Shown here one piece after another: positions 1-11,088 of a stretch of 64,000 nucleotides of DNA; the first letter of the stretch is position 1; each line of letters opens with the position of its first letter. A program made the position numbers and the translations under genes. This stretch comes from Peronospora farinosa (lineage: Eukaryota; Oomycota; Peronosporomycetes; Peronosporales; Peronosporaceae), in NCBI GenBank assembly GCA_947646735.1, contig CANTFK010000983.1, forward strand, positions 496,001-560,000, written 5' to 3'. Under the pieces are notes generated by a model. The model was not told the DNA's origin and did no database searches. It worked only from the letters and a program-made list of their open reading frames with translations.

Positions 1-612
1 GACACTGTCATTGCCAACATCGGCATTTGATCACATTTCAGCAGTGATCTACGCTGAGATTGGATTTATCACGTCGGGATCGTTCCGTGGACCTAAATTG
101 GAAATTCTAACCAATGTATACTTTGTAGGTGCTGACCCGTTCAAGGTAGAGGACCATGTTGGGGTTCTAGTTGACCTACTTGCTGGATTTCTCCTTTTTG
201 TACGCAATGGAGAGCCCCAGGGGACGCGAATTCCCATTGATTGTTCGAAAAACTACTTGCCAGTCTTTCGTACGGACGCGTGCTACAATTTACAACTTAT
301 TCGTGACGTATGTCCGCCGTGGCGTAAAATCTATTGGTTCGACGGAAGTCTTGATAATCAAGACCAATATTATAATTATATCAAATGACGTGGGATGGGA
401 AGGAATGTATAAGCGCATGGACGAAATGCTTTTTATGGCCAGCTCAAAGGAATGGAATTTGGTGCGCTTAGCATGCTGATGGTACTTTTTTTGATGAGTC
501 GAAATTCAATTGTCTAAGTTGACGTAGTGTGTCCAGGTTGTCGGCAAATTGCGGCAGACTTTCTTGTCGTTTAGTCATTTTGACATTTTCTTCTATATAA
601 TAAAAGAATTGT

Positions 613-634
613 GTCCGTCCGTCCGTCCGTCCGT
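613..634. repeat. GTCC microsatellite
   Basis: Five perfect tandem copies of GTCC plus a partial sixth, in AT-rich non-coding DNA. Confidence 0.95.
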
Positions 635-877
635 AGTGCTCCTTTTCCGGCATTCGGATTGACTAATTTTGCATTATTGGCTAATTTGCATTGGCTGATA
701 TTGTATTTTGCATAGATAATAACATGAGCAGATTTTCATAACAGGATATATAGTCCATTTAGTGTGTCCGAATCCCGTGCTTCGTTTTATATATTTAATC
801 CATATACCGATGGATACACATTAACTTCTTACACATCATTACACATTGATATATCAAACACAGCATATAATTAAAAT

Positions 878-1522
878 ACTAGGGTCTGTACCCGTCGTTC
901 GACGGATATGGTATATGTTTTTTATTCGTTTTATAATACGGGCTTAGTGCTATAATAATGCACTAAAAATGGCAGAAGCAAGTATTGTCATCAGATTGAA
1001 TTGAAAATCAATTACAATAAGCGAAGTTGCCCATATGTATTGTATCATACATATTAGAGTCAACCAGATTCGCACCGTCGCAACGATGGGTGCACACCCT
1101 AATTTGCTGCAGATATCCTTTTACTAGCACTAATAAAGCACACAGATCTCCGTTCAAGATCTTAGCATCAAAAAGCGGTTTGACTTACATTCATTTCTTA
1201 AATATACTTGAATCTACATTTATGGTTTGCTCGCACCTTTCCGTCGGAACGACGGGCTCACCGACCAGCACACATTTACCTTTGACACGACAGGTACCCC
1301 ATTGACCTTCATACACACTGTTTCTACTTATCAGTTTACCTAAGGTAACTAGATTTTCTTAAGCAAAATGATATTCCAATATATTATCAGCGTAGACTTT
1401 GCGCACCCATACCCGTCGGAAAGACGGTTAAAAACCCTATTAACTCGCTGCGTTTTCTAAAGATTCCTACAGTATATATATTACTGTTCGCACCGTCGGA
1501 ACGACGGGTGAGCACCCTAGTT
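878..1522. repeat. Cluster of short hairpin motifs, Helitron-3'-end-like
   Basis: Five related motifs occur within 650 bp: about 878-905 (minus orientation), 1071-1104, 1232-1260, 1401-1442 and 1489-1522 (plus). The best copy (1489-1522) has inverted arms CCGTCG/CGACGG around a GAA loop, then about 10 nt ending in CCCTAGT. The minus copy at 878-905 has the same order. A GC-rich hairpin followed by CTRRT is the known 3' end of Helitron transposons. No Helitron replicase, helicase or 5' end is visible, so a non-autonomous family or another dispersed repeat is equally possible. Confidence 0.5.
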
Positions 1523-1890
1523 ACCATATAGTAGTCTAAGCAATTTGTATGACAATCACATGGACGGTAGCATTGAGTATTGCGCTATTGTTATGTACTT
1601 GTAGGTACTACTGAGCGAAAAACTACCTTGATCAGAACGTTGAAGGACACGACTACATAAGCCTATATGAAGTTAATGCCTGTGAATCATTGCTGATGCA
1701 TAACGCTTCACAGGCACGCTTCACAGGTACGAATTAAAAAAGCGAATAGGTCACAGAAGTGTAGTGTCAGATTTCGGGTTTACGCGGTGCTAGCTCGACC
1801 AATGCAACGCACAACTTATAGGCCACAGCAAAACGCGCTGCATCTAGTAGGTCGATTAGGTCGATACACTACATCAGAAGCAGCTAGTAA

Positions 1891-2813
1891 TTATGCTGCA
1901 GACCCTTGGATAGTGACGACAACCTTGCGCTGGTGGCCAGAGCCATAACCACCCACGTTACGGTGCTCACACAAGTAGATGCCTAAGAGTCAAAACATTA
2001 AATCCGCACATTATATTCGTAAGATCATGATCTGCACGTAAAAGTTTAACGTTCTTACCTTGCCATGTACCAAGGTTAAATTTACCATCAGTGATTGGAA
2101 TATTCACCGACGCACCGATTAACGTCGACTTGATATGTCCCGGCATGTCATCTATCACAAATGAGATACCAGGTCGAAACGTACAGCAATTGAACGTAAT
2201 TTCAATCACGAAATTAGTATAAAGTGATTCGTACCGTCACCTTCATCCGTGTGGCGAAAAAATTCTCTACAAAATTCACATCAGACATGATAAGGAGACT
2301 TTATCCTCCAAGATAATATCATTATAGCATTTCACGGAGGATATCCTACTTATTCCAGGATTCCGGTACAATGCGATTGAACGCGTTCTCCATATCGGTC
2401 CTAATATCCAATAAAATATCCAGATTTAACATTAATTACTACAGAGAAGAAGTATTAATTCTCTGACGCACCGGACATCCGGATCGCAGTTTTCGTTAAT
2501 ACTAAGCGATGCAGACGTATGTTTGATAAACAAATTGGCTAGACCAACTTTTAGTCGAGTCATTTCGGGTAGCTACATAGCATCGATATCATACAGGAGA
2601 AAACGATAAAATCTAGATTTTTCAGGACTGGATAATCTGGAAAAACAATATCCAAACCTGCTTTTCAACGTCGCGTGTCACCACTTTTTGTTCAAATTAT
2701 ACAAGTGAGATATACATAAACATGATGCAGAAAATTTATTAAGCTCTTTACATACAGTGAAAGCCGCGGCTGGGTGCCGTCAGCACAATCTCCTTTTGGA
2801 ACCATGTAGCCAT
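1891..2813 (-). CDS. UPF0047/YjbQ family protein, seven exons
   Basis: A 150-residue protein assembles from seven minus-strand exons: 2813-2756, 2683-2658, 2572-2472, 2400-2350, 2266-2235, 2151-2059 and 1982-1891. All introns are GT-AG and all phases close. The product starts MATWFQKEIVL and carries family hallmarks: HTSASLSINENCDPDVR, HTDEGDDDMPGHIKSTL, PITDGKFNLGTWQG and a final GIYLCEHRN segment ending just before the stop. YjbQ proteins are about 130-150 residues and form small trimeric enzymes; some bacterial members have weak thiamine-phosphate synthase activity, but the physiological role is unsettled. The exons are 26-101 nt, so no single frame reveals the gene. It looks intact. Identification is by motif recognition and is strong; the function is inferred from family. 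Confidence 0.9.
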
Positions 2814-2993
2814 CTTGCTTTTATTGTAAAAATAAAATGTCAGCTCTATTTTAGTGTAAAGTGATGGAAACAATGCGTGGACCACGTGAAACATAGCACC
2901 TTTTTAGTGAGCTTGTTTACTTATTCAAGACCGAGCATGTAAGAAAAAATAGTTTACCGGCATGAAAGCAAATATTGTGTGAAATCTATCTAC

Positions 2994-3665
2994 TCATGCA
3001 CTTCTTCTCCTTTTCTCCGATTCAAAATTGGTAATTTCTCTGCAATTTTCCCATATCGAAGCCATTGTGTCCATGATACGATCGGCTGACAATGATTCTT
3101 CCGCATTCATAAGCTGATGCTTTGAAGTAGAAAACCCGCTGAAATGGGTGTGAACAGTGAACTTCACTACTGCTTCGACCGTATCGGCAATAGCTTTACG
3201 AGTTTCACGACTACCACTGCCCTTGATCTTACTGCTCTTTTTTTCTGTGCCCAACCAATTGTCTTCAAACTCGGCACTCTCATGCCCGTGTCCATAGCCA
3301 CTGTTTAAATTCTTCCTGTCGTACAAACGAGCTGTTGTTCTAAGTTCGCACAACGCGTCAAAAATCTCGTTAACTGTCCTACGGGCTACAGCGATCATCC
3401 CCTTCGATGGATGTTTACTCTTTGCAATCTGTTCAGCGATATGTTTTAGCTCGGATGCCGTGTCCTTTGCAAAGCGAATGTCGCGTCTTACGAACGACTT
3501 TGAAGTGTTGAGGAAAAGCAGTCCATGACGCTTATCGTATTCGCCAAGATTACTCTTTAATATCTTAAGGCAGTCAGCAGTTTCATCCGCAGTCTGGATC
3601 AACAGTATCTCCAATTTAAAGAATTCTTTTGCAGCCGCGACGGTACTTTGAAGGGCTTTGTCCAT
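2994..3665 (-). CDS. Unrecognised 223-residue alpha-helical protein, paralog A
   Basis: A single-exon ORF starting MDKALQSTVAAAK with no signal peptide or membrane segment. Composition suggests a helical bundle. The C-terminal end is basic. It aligns along its length with the plus-strand ORF at 22461-23042: both have LGEYD at residue 39 or 40, an AKD-x3-ELK stretch about 30 residues on, a YDxR region, and HFxGF near residue 170. This conservation argues that both are real genes. No known family recognised. It lies 180 bp upstream of the UPF0047 gene start, on the same strand. The interval down to 2813 is AT-rich and probably its 3' flank. Confidence 0.7.
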   Translation of the reverse strand: MDKALQSTVAAAKEFFKLEILLIQTADETADCLKILKSNLGEYDKRHGLLFLNTSKSFVRRDIRFAKDTASELKHIAEQIAKSKHPSKGMIAVARRTVNEIFDALCELRTTARLYDRKNLNSGYGHGHESAEFEDNWLGTEKKSSKIKGSGSRETRKAIADTVEAVVKFTVHTHFSGFSTSKHQLMNAEESLSADRIMDTMASIWENCREITNFESEKRRRSA

Positions 3666-4689
3666 CGTTGCAATTGAGCTTCTGCTTTATACTTGATATT
3701 GTTGTGCTGTTGTGGATGGATTCCGAAATGAGAAGAATCGATTCAATACGAGTCAACTCTGCCTAGAATCGAGTCGTTCCACAAGATAACGACCAATCGT
3801 GCCTTTGGGCGTCAACTATGGTGCTTTTATTCTTATATCCAGACAACACTGGGATAAAAAGGTACGAGGCTCTTTAAATTAGAAAAACAGTAGAACTTCT
3901 GGAGTGATACTGCCTTAGAACTCTGCCTAACGTGTTTCATTGATACAACTCCAAAGGTATCAGTATAGACATGTCCTTTTGAACACCTAAGTTGGCACAC
4001 ATGGCGTAAGTAAGCAAATTAAAAAAAGGTCCTTTCAAACTGGATACACGCATTGTGACTGTTCAAGTCGAGGCGCCAAAATAGCAACAATGAAACAAGC
4101 GGGAGAGCAGGCCAGTTACTAATAGCTAGTAGCTAGTAAAGCGTTGCACTATACTAATCAATATTCGCGAACGAAGTAAGCCCCTTTTAGGCACTGGATG
4201 TTCTCATCCATAATGCCGCGCACGGTAATATACGAATATTTTGCAGGGGCTAAAACCTATTATAGCAGATATTCAATGCAACTTTTAGACTAATTTTTGT
4301 GTGCTTTTTCACTAAATTACATAACTATTTTCGAATGCTATCGGCTAGGTGGAAACGCCGTGGTCAATCATCCTTATGTAATTAATCTAAAATTGATTAA
4401 TTTCTACCGCGTCAGCGTTTACCTGTTCCTTTAACGCACAATTTCCCGAGATGGTTGGCTGCAGCGCCTTCATAAGAAACATAGCCGGCACGACGGAAGA
4501 CCACCACGAAGCCAAGACTCAAGCAATGGAGTGTCTGGTGTTCTCTTTAAAATTAGGCTAGTGCATTGCAGGAATAAGCGACAAAACATTTTTCCGTGAC
4601 GTAGAGGAATACTTGGGTGACTTCTTGCGTAGGCGGGCGATTTAAAAGCTACCACGCACTACAAGCATACAACTTCGGGTACTAATGAG
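3666..4689. other. Intergenic, no gene seen
   Basis: About 1 kb between paralog A and the Copia element. It presumably holds the promoter of the minus-strand gene at 2994-3665. Short ORFs here have no recognisable content. Confidence 0.6.
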
Positions 4690-4694
4690 GAATC

Positions 4695-5070
4695 TGTTTG
4701 AAATTTGTGTTCGTAGTTGCACTTGTGCAAAGGTAGTAGAAAGTAGAAAACTGAAATGTATTGAGTGTTACCTTTTTTTCGTTTACTCCATACACCATGT
4801 GATCTTCCTGCAGTGCAACTTGACCAGGTCGAGTTGCAGATGGCGTGCGTCCAGTCCGCACGTCTCATATGCTGGTCCCACATGTCGATCGTCTCTCCCG
4901 TCCCATCCCCATGGCATCTGGGTTGTCCCATGTGGCGTCCGTTCTCTTCGTCCCAACTGTCACGTTGTCACAATTACAAACAATCAGGTTCCGTTGAACC
5001 TTACCTGTAACAGGTCTGAAGTTGACGCGTAAACGCTTGACAGCCTGTGAGAAGTAATAGGTTCTAAAAC
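4695..5070 (-). repeat. Copia 3' LTR (left copy)
   Basis: Nearly identical over about 300 bp to 10375-10751; differences cluster at both ends. The terminal nucleotides are mutated relative to the right copy. On the minus strand a purine-rich stretch (GTCGACGAGGAG, 5082-5071) abuts it and is a plausible polypurine tract. Confidence 0.88.
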
Positions 5071-5132
5071 TCCTCGTCGACGTCATCCTGAATGGTCTTC
5101 AACTTGAACAGCTTATGCAATATCCTTGACGC

Positions 5133-6530
5133 CTATAGCGTCTTCGTCAACAGATCTGCGATCATGTCTTCCGACTTGACAAAACTTGGCTGCACAATCT
5201 GAGCGTGGGCGCAGTGGCAGATAAACTTGAAACGATTGTCAACGTGTTTTGCACTTGACGAACTCTTCTCGCTCTTCAACAAATTGATCGTCGCTTGATT
5301 GTCCATCCACATCGGCATGGGTTTTACCACCTTCATGTATAGCTCACCAGACAGCTTCTTCAAACCCAGTAGCTTGCGACCTGCGTGCGAAGCAGCAATA
5401 AACTCTACATCCATTGGCTTATTGATGCACCAGTCTGCTTTTTGCAAACACAAGACACCACAGCACCGTCCATATTGAGTACGGATCTCAAAACAGACTT
5501 TCCGTCAGACTTGTAAGCGGCAAAATCCGCATCGCCCTAGCTCTCAATCTTGATGGCTTCGGTTAGTTCACATGTGTTGTTGATGCATAGCTTCAACTTC
5601 TTCGTATCTTTCAGGTATCTCGCAACACGCTTCGCCATCTTCCAATCCTTGATCGTCGGCTTGTGCGTCTGTCGAGTTGCACGATGCACTGCGAAACAGA
5701 TATCCGGTCGAGTGCAACGCGCAATCCAGAGAAAACTTCCGACGAGTGATTGGAAGGCCTTGACACTCGCGAATCCGGCCTTGGAGGTCGACATCAACAG
5801 TTCCGACCCTTTCTCATCGGCTTCATTGCATTCTCCGCCAATTGGCGATCGTACACCATTGGCTGTAGCCAATCCATGTTCCTTCAACAGTAAGTCAATG
5901 GTAACTTCTTGATCTAGGACGTAACCTTCGCTGTCATCCAATCTGACTCTTAGTCCTAGAAACTTGTTCACAATTTCGAGGTCTTTGATCTCGAGAAACC
6001 CCATGACCTCAAAGAATTGTCCAACGACGTCACTTGACGTTCCAGTCACCAGCAAATCGCCGACGTAAACACCGACAAACGTTGCACTTGTGTCGGTTCG
6101 ATTGACGTATAGGCACATGTCCGTCGTGCACTGTCTGAAATTAAACTCGATCAACTTGGTTTGTAGAAGCTTGCTCCACAATCTTCCGGCTTGCTGCAAT
6201 CCGTATAGGGATTTCTTGAGCAACGACGCCAGCTGTCTTTTGTCTGTAGCTTCATGAAAGTCCAACGTCTCTTGAGCAACTTGCATCCCACTTGGTATCT
6301 TCATGAAGATGTCGAGGTTTCCTTCTTGATCGGCCTTTACGTATGCATTTAGCACATCGCCGTGTCGTGCCGGAACATTCCATCTGCGCGAGAGAACTAA
6401 AATTTAATGGACAGACCCGAGTTTCATGACTGCAGCTAAGATCAAAGTGTAATCGACTCCAAACAATTGTTCGTTGTCGCAAGCGACAAGTCTGGCCTTG
6501 TATCGTTCGACCTTCCCATCGGCATTGGTC
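5133..6530 (-). pseudogene. Copia reverse transcriptase-RNase H, broken
   Basis: The minus-strand translation begins near 6530 with a VERYKARLVA-type Copia RT opening, meets a stop around 6397, then runs open from about 6370 to 5537. This part has LNAYVKAD, LKKSLYGLQQAGRLW and the catalytic region LYVNRTD...VGVYVGDLLV, where the usual YVDD is changed to YVGD, followed by the connection region. A second frame (5453-5133) carries the RNase H domain with ADWCINKPMDVEF and DNQATINLLK. Stops, at least one frameshift and the altered YVDD motif show loss of function. Confidence 0.88.
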
Positions 6531-6562
6531 TTATCCTTGAAGCTTAATTGTTGTGCAGTACG

Positions 6563-6813
6563 TGTTAAAAATGAACACCGCCTTAGTTACGGCTGCGCGT
6601 GAAAGGCGCGGGATGATGGGAATGACGGCCGCTGACTTAGCATTTGTATCTACTATACTATGTGCAACTGTATTTGGGCCAAGTGTAGATGGAGTGGACA
6701 GGAGCGATAAATAGTGAGGAGCGGGTAAGTGCGTGTATAAAGATAATGACAGATTCCTTCTATCACAGTGCCTTGGACTGATACTCTACAACTAACACTA
6801 TCGGTGTTGAACA
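6563..6813 (+). repeat. 5' LTR of nested Copia fragment
   Basis: Starts TGTT and ends GTTGAACA directly before the primer site. A TATAAAG box lies at about 6735. The ends share the partial inverted repeat ACACCG/CGGTGT. Confidence 0.7.
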
Positions 6814-6828
6814 GGTTATGAGCCCAAC
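6814..6828 (+). other. Primer binding site (half-tRNA type)
   Basis: GGTTATGAGCCCAAC lies immediately after the LTR. Its complement, GTTGGGCTCATAACC, is the anticodon arm and loop of an initiator tRNA-Met (CAT anticodon), not a tRNA 3' end. Drosophila copia is known to use the 5' half of initiator tRNA-Met in this way. The identical site occurs at 10360-10374 in the other element. Confidence 0.8.
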
Positions 6829-6859
6829 TACAGAAAGCAACGACGACAACACTGCGGCA

Positions 6860-8693
6860 TAGATACCGCCGGCAATTGGTCACGAAAGGGCCGCGTCGGA
6901 GCCTGTTGCGGTCGTTAGTCCCTCCGCTAACGCAAGGGGCGCGGACTCCGAGGAACTGCCGAAGGTTCTCGAGATGCTGTACGATATGGATCTGAGGATG
7001 CGGAAGATGGAAGTGTCAAAAGCAAGGATCGACGAAGACGAGTGGTTGCGCGGCGCCGACGATAGCGGGCTATTTAGCTCGATGCTCGGTGCTGACTTTG
7101 CCGGCAGGCTACATCGCGGAGCTTTGGAGCTGTCGGATCTGCACGAACGCCATGAATTGCCTAAAGAACAGCAGGATGCGGGTCGTCTTGACGACCTGAG
7201 AATGGGGGCGCGACATCCATTGCAGCGTCGTGCAGTGCCGTTGCCGCAGCCGCCTACTCAGCTTCCACCGTACCAGGCACAGCCAGGGCCACAGCTGCAA
7301 GTCCCTGCGCCGGCGCAGTATCGAACACCCGACGCCAGGCAACGCAAGCTCGCAATACGCAAGCTTGACGGCACCGAGGTGTACGTCGGGCTTGTGTCAG
7401 GCTTCTTTGGCTGGGGAAAAACCTTCTGGCGCCAGGTCGACATGGCGCAGGAGTCGTGTGGTTTCCTGTGGAATGAAAACGTCAAGACCGATATCCTCGG
7501 CCAGTACCTCATTGGCACCGCTGAGCGCTACTTCAACAAGCAGGTAGACACGTGGTGGGCTTTGCTGCCAACGCTGCAGTACATGATGCAACGCATGCTA
7601 GACACGTTCAAGACGACGATCCCTGCTGCACAAGCTATGAAGCTCTTCACGATGAGAAAAGACAGCAAGCGCTCGTGGCCGGAGCATTACCTCTACCTGG
7701 TGGCCGTCAGTGACGCTGCGGGCGGCGCCGAGCAGCAAGTACTTGACATGGTTCGGTACGCGTCACCTGAGCTGTCGACGATATTAATGGCGAAGTACCA
7801 GACGCACCGCGTCGACTACCTCGTGCACGCGAAGGAACTGACTCACTTCGCCCAAGCCATCGAGATGGAAGCTCGATCGGGTCGCTCCTTTGGAAAGGAG
7901 GTGTCGCGCACGGGAACGAGCCCGCGTCATGCAAGGAGACACGCACCTACTTCGGAAGTGGCAAGGTGGGGGCACATTAAGACCGACTTGTCGCAGCAAG
8001 AAGACTGGCGACATTAACGGCGGCTGTCGAGGTAGAAGCGTTGGAAACATGGTGCTCGCCGTAGGCGAGGGCACTGGCAGCAAGGGCCTGCGCGCTCCCA
8101 GCGACGACCTGGAAATGACAATTGGTAACGACAGTGACGACGGTGTTAACGAGTGGATCCTAGATAGCGGTTCCATTCGCCACCTCGTCAATGATCCTTC
8201 TCTGCTGCATAACGCTCGGGACTGTGACCAAGAGTGTCACCTCGCTGACGGCGAGACGTTTAAGCTATCGCAAGTCGGCAGTGTGGTGTTGACAGTGGTA
8301 GCGAAGGGCAGGCAGCAAGACGTGACACTGACGGACGTCTACCTCGCGCCAGAGCTCTCGCGCAACATTATGTTTTACAGCAAGCTCGAGCAAAAGGGCT
8401 TCGGTTTTGTGTACGATGGGACAAAGCGCGTCCTGACAAAACGCAATAATGGCGACGTCGCGCTCGACGTGTCGATGGGACATAATGTGCTATTCGTTAG
8501 GACGATGGCAGCGGCACGCGAGTCACAAACACCAAGTGTTGTGCTGATGGCAATCTTGACACGAGAAGAACCTGGTGTCCAAAGCATCAGTGAAAATAGA
8601 ACAAAGCTCCATCTTGAGCATCAATGTTGCATTAATGGTGATGTCGTCAACGATTGTCATGATCATGTCCCGTGTAGAGATCCAAATCCATGA
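6860..8693 (+). pseudogene. Copia gag and protease, frameshifted
   Basis: Frame 6974-8017 encodes gag: an acidic N-terminus, a Pro/Gln-rich linker, then a conserved block with [20 protein letters not shown] and the UBN2-like helical region. A stop lies upstream near 6861. Frame 7890-8693 encodes the zinc-knuckle/protease part with WILDSGSIRHLVND (aspartic protease, where DSG replaces the usual DSGAT) and APELSRNIM. The two frames overlap out of register, so the reading frame is broken. The same blocks occur on the minus strand at 9850-8839, which supports the assignment. Confidence 0.8.
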
Positions 8694-8838
8694 GAATCAA
8701 CCGGAGAAGAAACTTCGAAAATTTTAACAATCAACACATCGTTGATTCGATCAACGTCCCTAATGGGTGCACCACTGGATGCGACACCATAACACGCCTC
8801 TCTTCTTGATATTCTAGAACGCATCCCTTCTCCTTCAT

Positions 8839-10354
8839 TTAGACAAAGAAAATGATGTTACGTTCCAAGTTGGATGCGTATTGAACATCGGAGAATCCGA
8901 ATCGTCTTAGTGGACTTAAGTGCTTTGACCGAATGACCACGCTGCCCTTCTTGGTTATCCATAGTGGACCACTGTCCGAGGCAGCAGTAAAGCATTTGGT
9001 CTTGCAATCGACTGCACCGTCAAGAAATCTATAGTCATTGACCAAATGACGTTCCAAGCCGCTGTACAGTACCTAGTGGTCTTGGCGAACGATGAAGGTC
9101 ATCTTGAACGACCAAAACAAAATCCGCATCTTGTTTCTTGCTGACCTTCTTCGTACACGCTGTTTTTAGATGTCCGGTGTAACCACATAGGTATCATCTT
9201 TTTAGGGCCTTGAATATCACGTTGCTTTCTAGCATTATTGAACTTCCTTGGGACGTTTGTTGGCTCGACGACGCTCACGGCATCTCAGCCAAAATGTTTG
9301 ACACGCACTTCTATCTCCGTTGATTGCACAAATGGATATAATTTTTCGGCCTGTCAGAGGTGGTCGACCCTGTTCAAGTTCAGCCGTGACAGCATGATCT
9401 TGCGCATTGCTGGATCGGCATAGTGCACGATGTTAACCAACACGAGGGTGTTCGCGCCTCCACGCGTCACTCACGGCCGTAAGGTACAGAAAATGTCCGT
9501 ATAGTTACGCTGAGACAATTTGGCCGCGGTGAGCAGCTTTATGCTCTCCGAGCAGGAGTAATCTTGATCGTGAAAGTCTTGAGTAATTTTTGCATTGCAT
9601 GCTCCAAATATCCACTTTTAGACCATTAAGTCTTAACTTGTCGACAATAGTACTTCTGCATAGTTCCAGCAAGATTTGGACCTAGCACATCAACCTTGAT
9701 GTCTTCGAGCCATATAAAACCGCACGCACGCTCGATTTTTTTCATTTGACACACAAACTCCTTGTTCCATTCAAGGAATCCGCTGCCAACGCCATGATAG
9801 AGTTTCTTCTCGTCGAATGGTTGCAGCGCCAATAAGCGTTTGTAAAGCATCCGGTACGCCGACCTGTATCTGTCCAGGTTGGCGAAATGTCAGACCCGGC
9901 ATATTCATGCTGGGTACGGTCCTACAGGTGCAGCCTGCCTTGGAAAATCGGGATCAGCTCTTTGATCCATTCCATAGTTGATATTGGCCTGACCCGTGTG
10001 TCAACCATGTGGTTTCCAGCAAACGCTGGTCGTCGAGCATCGAAGTGGGTAGCTGGCGAGACATTCGGTGTAGGTTTACGGGGCGGAGTATGCTCCAATG
10101 CCTGGAGGGCAATACCTGCCCTCAAACCCAAACCCGAACCAAAAACGCTCGACCTTGCTTTTGCAGCTGACTTGTCCGGCTTGCGTGGATTCCGTCCTGC
10201 CCATCCGTTTCAAAACGTCACCAAGCATGGCGAGCATCTTGCCTAGCTCCGCCTCAGGCACAGCCCGATTTTTCCTACGATTGGTTGTCCCCGGTCGTAA
10301 CATATACATTAACAGCCACAGCGGGTCTGTCCTCTTGGGCTGCGCTGTCAACAC
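8839..10354 (-). pseudogene. Copia gag-protease remnants of the older element
   Basis: Minus-strand pieces parallel the nested element: a gag N-terminus (10354-10076), a gag core (9850-9626, GSGFLEWNKEFVCQMKKIE then ACGFIWLEDIKVDVLG), a gag C-terminal part (about 9420-9240) and protease (9057-8839, HLVNDYRFLDGAVDC and ASNLERNIIFF). They are in three frames with stops between. Confidence 0.78.
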
Positions 10355-10359
10355 GTTTT

Positions 10360-10374
10360 GTTGGGCTCATAACC
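10360..10374 (-). other. Primer binding site (half-tRNA type)
   Basis: The minus strand reads GGTTATGAGCCCAAC directly inside the right-hand LTR, identical to 6814-6828 and complementary to an initiator tRNA-Met anticodon arm. Confidence 0.82.
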
Positions 10375-10751
10375 TGTTAGAAAGTTGTGTTCGTAGTTGC
10401 ACTTGTGCAAAGGTAGTAGAAAGTAGAAAACTGAAATGTATTGAGTGTTACCTTTTTTTCGTTTACTCCATACACCATGTGATCTTCCTGCAGTGCAACT
10501 TGACCAGGTCGAGTTGCAGATGGCGTGCGTCCAGTCCGCACGTCTCATATGCTGGTCCCACATGTCGATCGTCTCTCCCGTCCCATCCCCATGGCATCTG
10601 GGTTGTCCCATGTGGCGTCCGTTCTCTTCGTCCCAACTGTCACGTTGTCACAATTACAAACAATCAGGTTACGTTGAACCTTACCTGTAACTGGCCTTGA
10701 AGTTGACGTCTTAAACGCTTGACAACCTGTGAGAAGTAATAACTTCTAACA
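10375..10751 (-). repeat. Copia 5' LTR (right copy)
   Basis: Well-preserved 377-bp LTR with terminal inverted repeats TGTTAGAA and TTCTAACA. Pairs with 4695-5070. Confidence 0.92.
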
Positions 10752-10756
10752 GAAGC

Positions 10757-11083
10757 GGATAAATGTTTTTTGCGTGAAGCGACGTAGTTGGTGGGGTCCA
10801 AAGGCTGCCTCACTTAACACCTTGTACTCTTACTAGCTGCGTCGCAAAAGCGGCACCCGTCTTTCTGCGCGCGCCGTATTGTAAGTAGAAAGTGTAAGAC
10901 TGATTTATATAGTGTTGGAGAGTGATGTTGCAGCTACGTGTGCTAGAATACTTCGTAAAATATTCTGCGAGGTTCCCGACTTATTAATCGGTTTGTTGGA
11001 AAGTGCAAGCTGCACTTGTTATTAACTCCAGAGCTTCAACCTACACTAGGATATATGGAATATTCTAGATGCGTCTATGGATG
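10757..11083. other. Spacer between two LTR retrotransposons
   Basis: About 330 bp with no ORF or recognisable repeat. Confidence 0.6.
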
Positions 11084-11088
11084 TGATA

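Larger units (their letters stand above)
1..1890. other. Gene-poor left edge
   Basis: No gene recognised. An open frame at 11-388 (+) has no ATG at its start and no recognisable domain; it could be the decayed end of something left of the window. The stretch is AT-rich and holds a tetranucleotide repeat near 613 and the hairpin cluster at 878-1522 listed separately. Confidence 0.5.
6563..8650 (+). mobile_element. Plus-strand Copia fragment nested in the older element
   Basis: A 251-bp LTR (6563-6813), primer site (6814-6828), gag (from about 6860) and protease (to about 8600) lie in order on the plus strand, opposite to the flanking Copia remains. No 3' LTR is found. By about 8650 the minus-strand coding of the host element appears to resume, so the fragment is truncated; the right edge is approximate. 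Confidence 0.75.
4695..10751 (-). mobile_element. Decayed Ty1/Copia LTR retrotransposon with nested Copia insertion
   Basis: Two LTRs of one family (4695-5070 and 10375-10751) bound a minus-strand element. Reading on the minus strand the order is 5' LTR, primer site, gag remnant (about 10354-9240), protease remnant (about 9057-8839), reverse transcriptase (about 6530-5537), RNase H (5453-5133), 3' LTR, which is Copia order. The integrase and part of gag-pol are missing or replaced by a plus-strand Copia fragment (6563 to about 8650). The LTRs start TGTT and end TCTAACA in the better copy. The 5-bp flanks are GAATC (4690-4694) and GAAGC (10752-10756), a target duplication with one change. Stops and frameshifts show it is dead. 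Confidence 0.88.
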
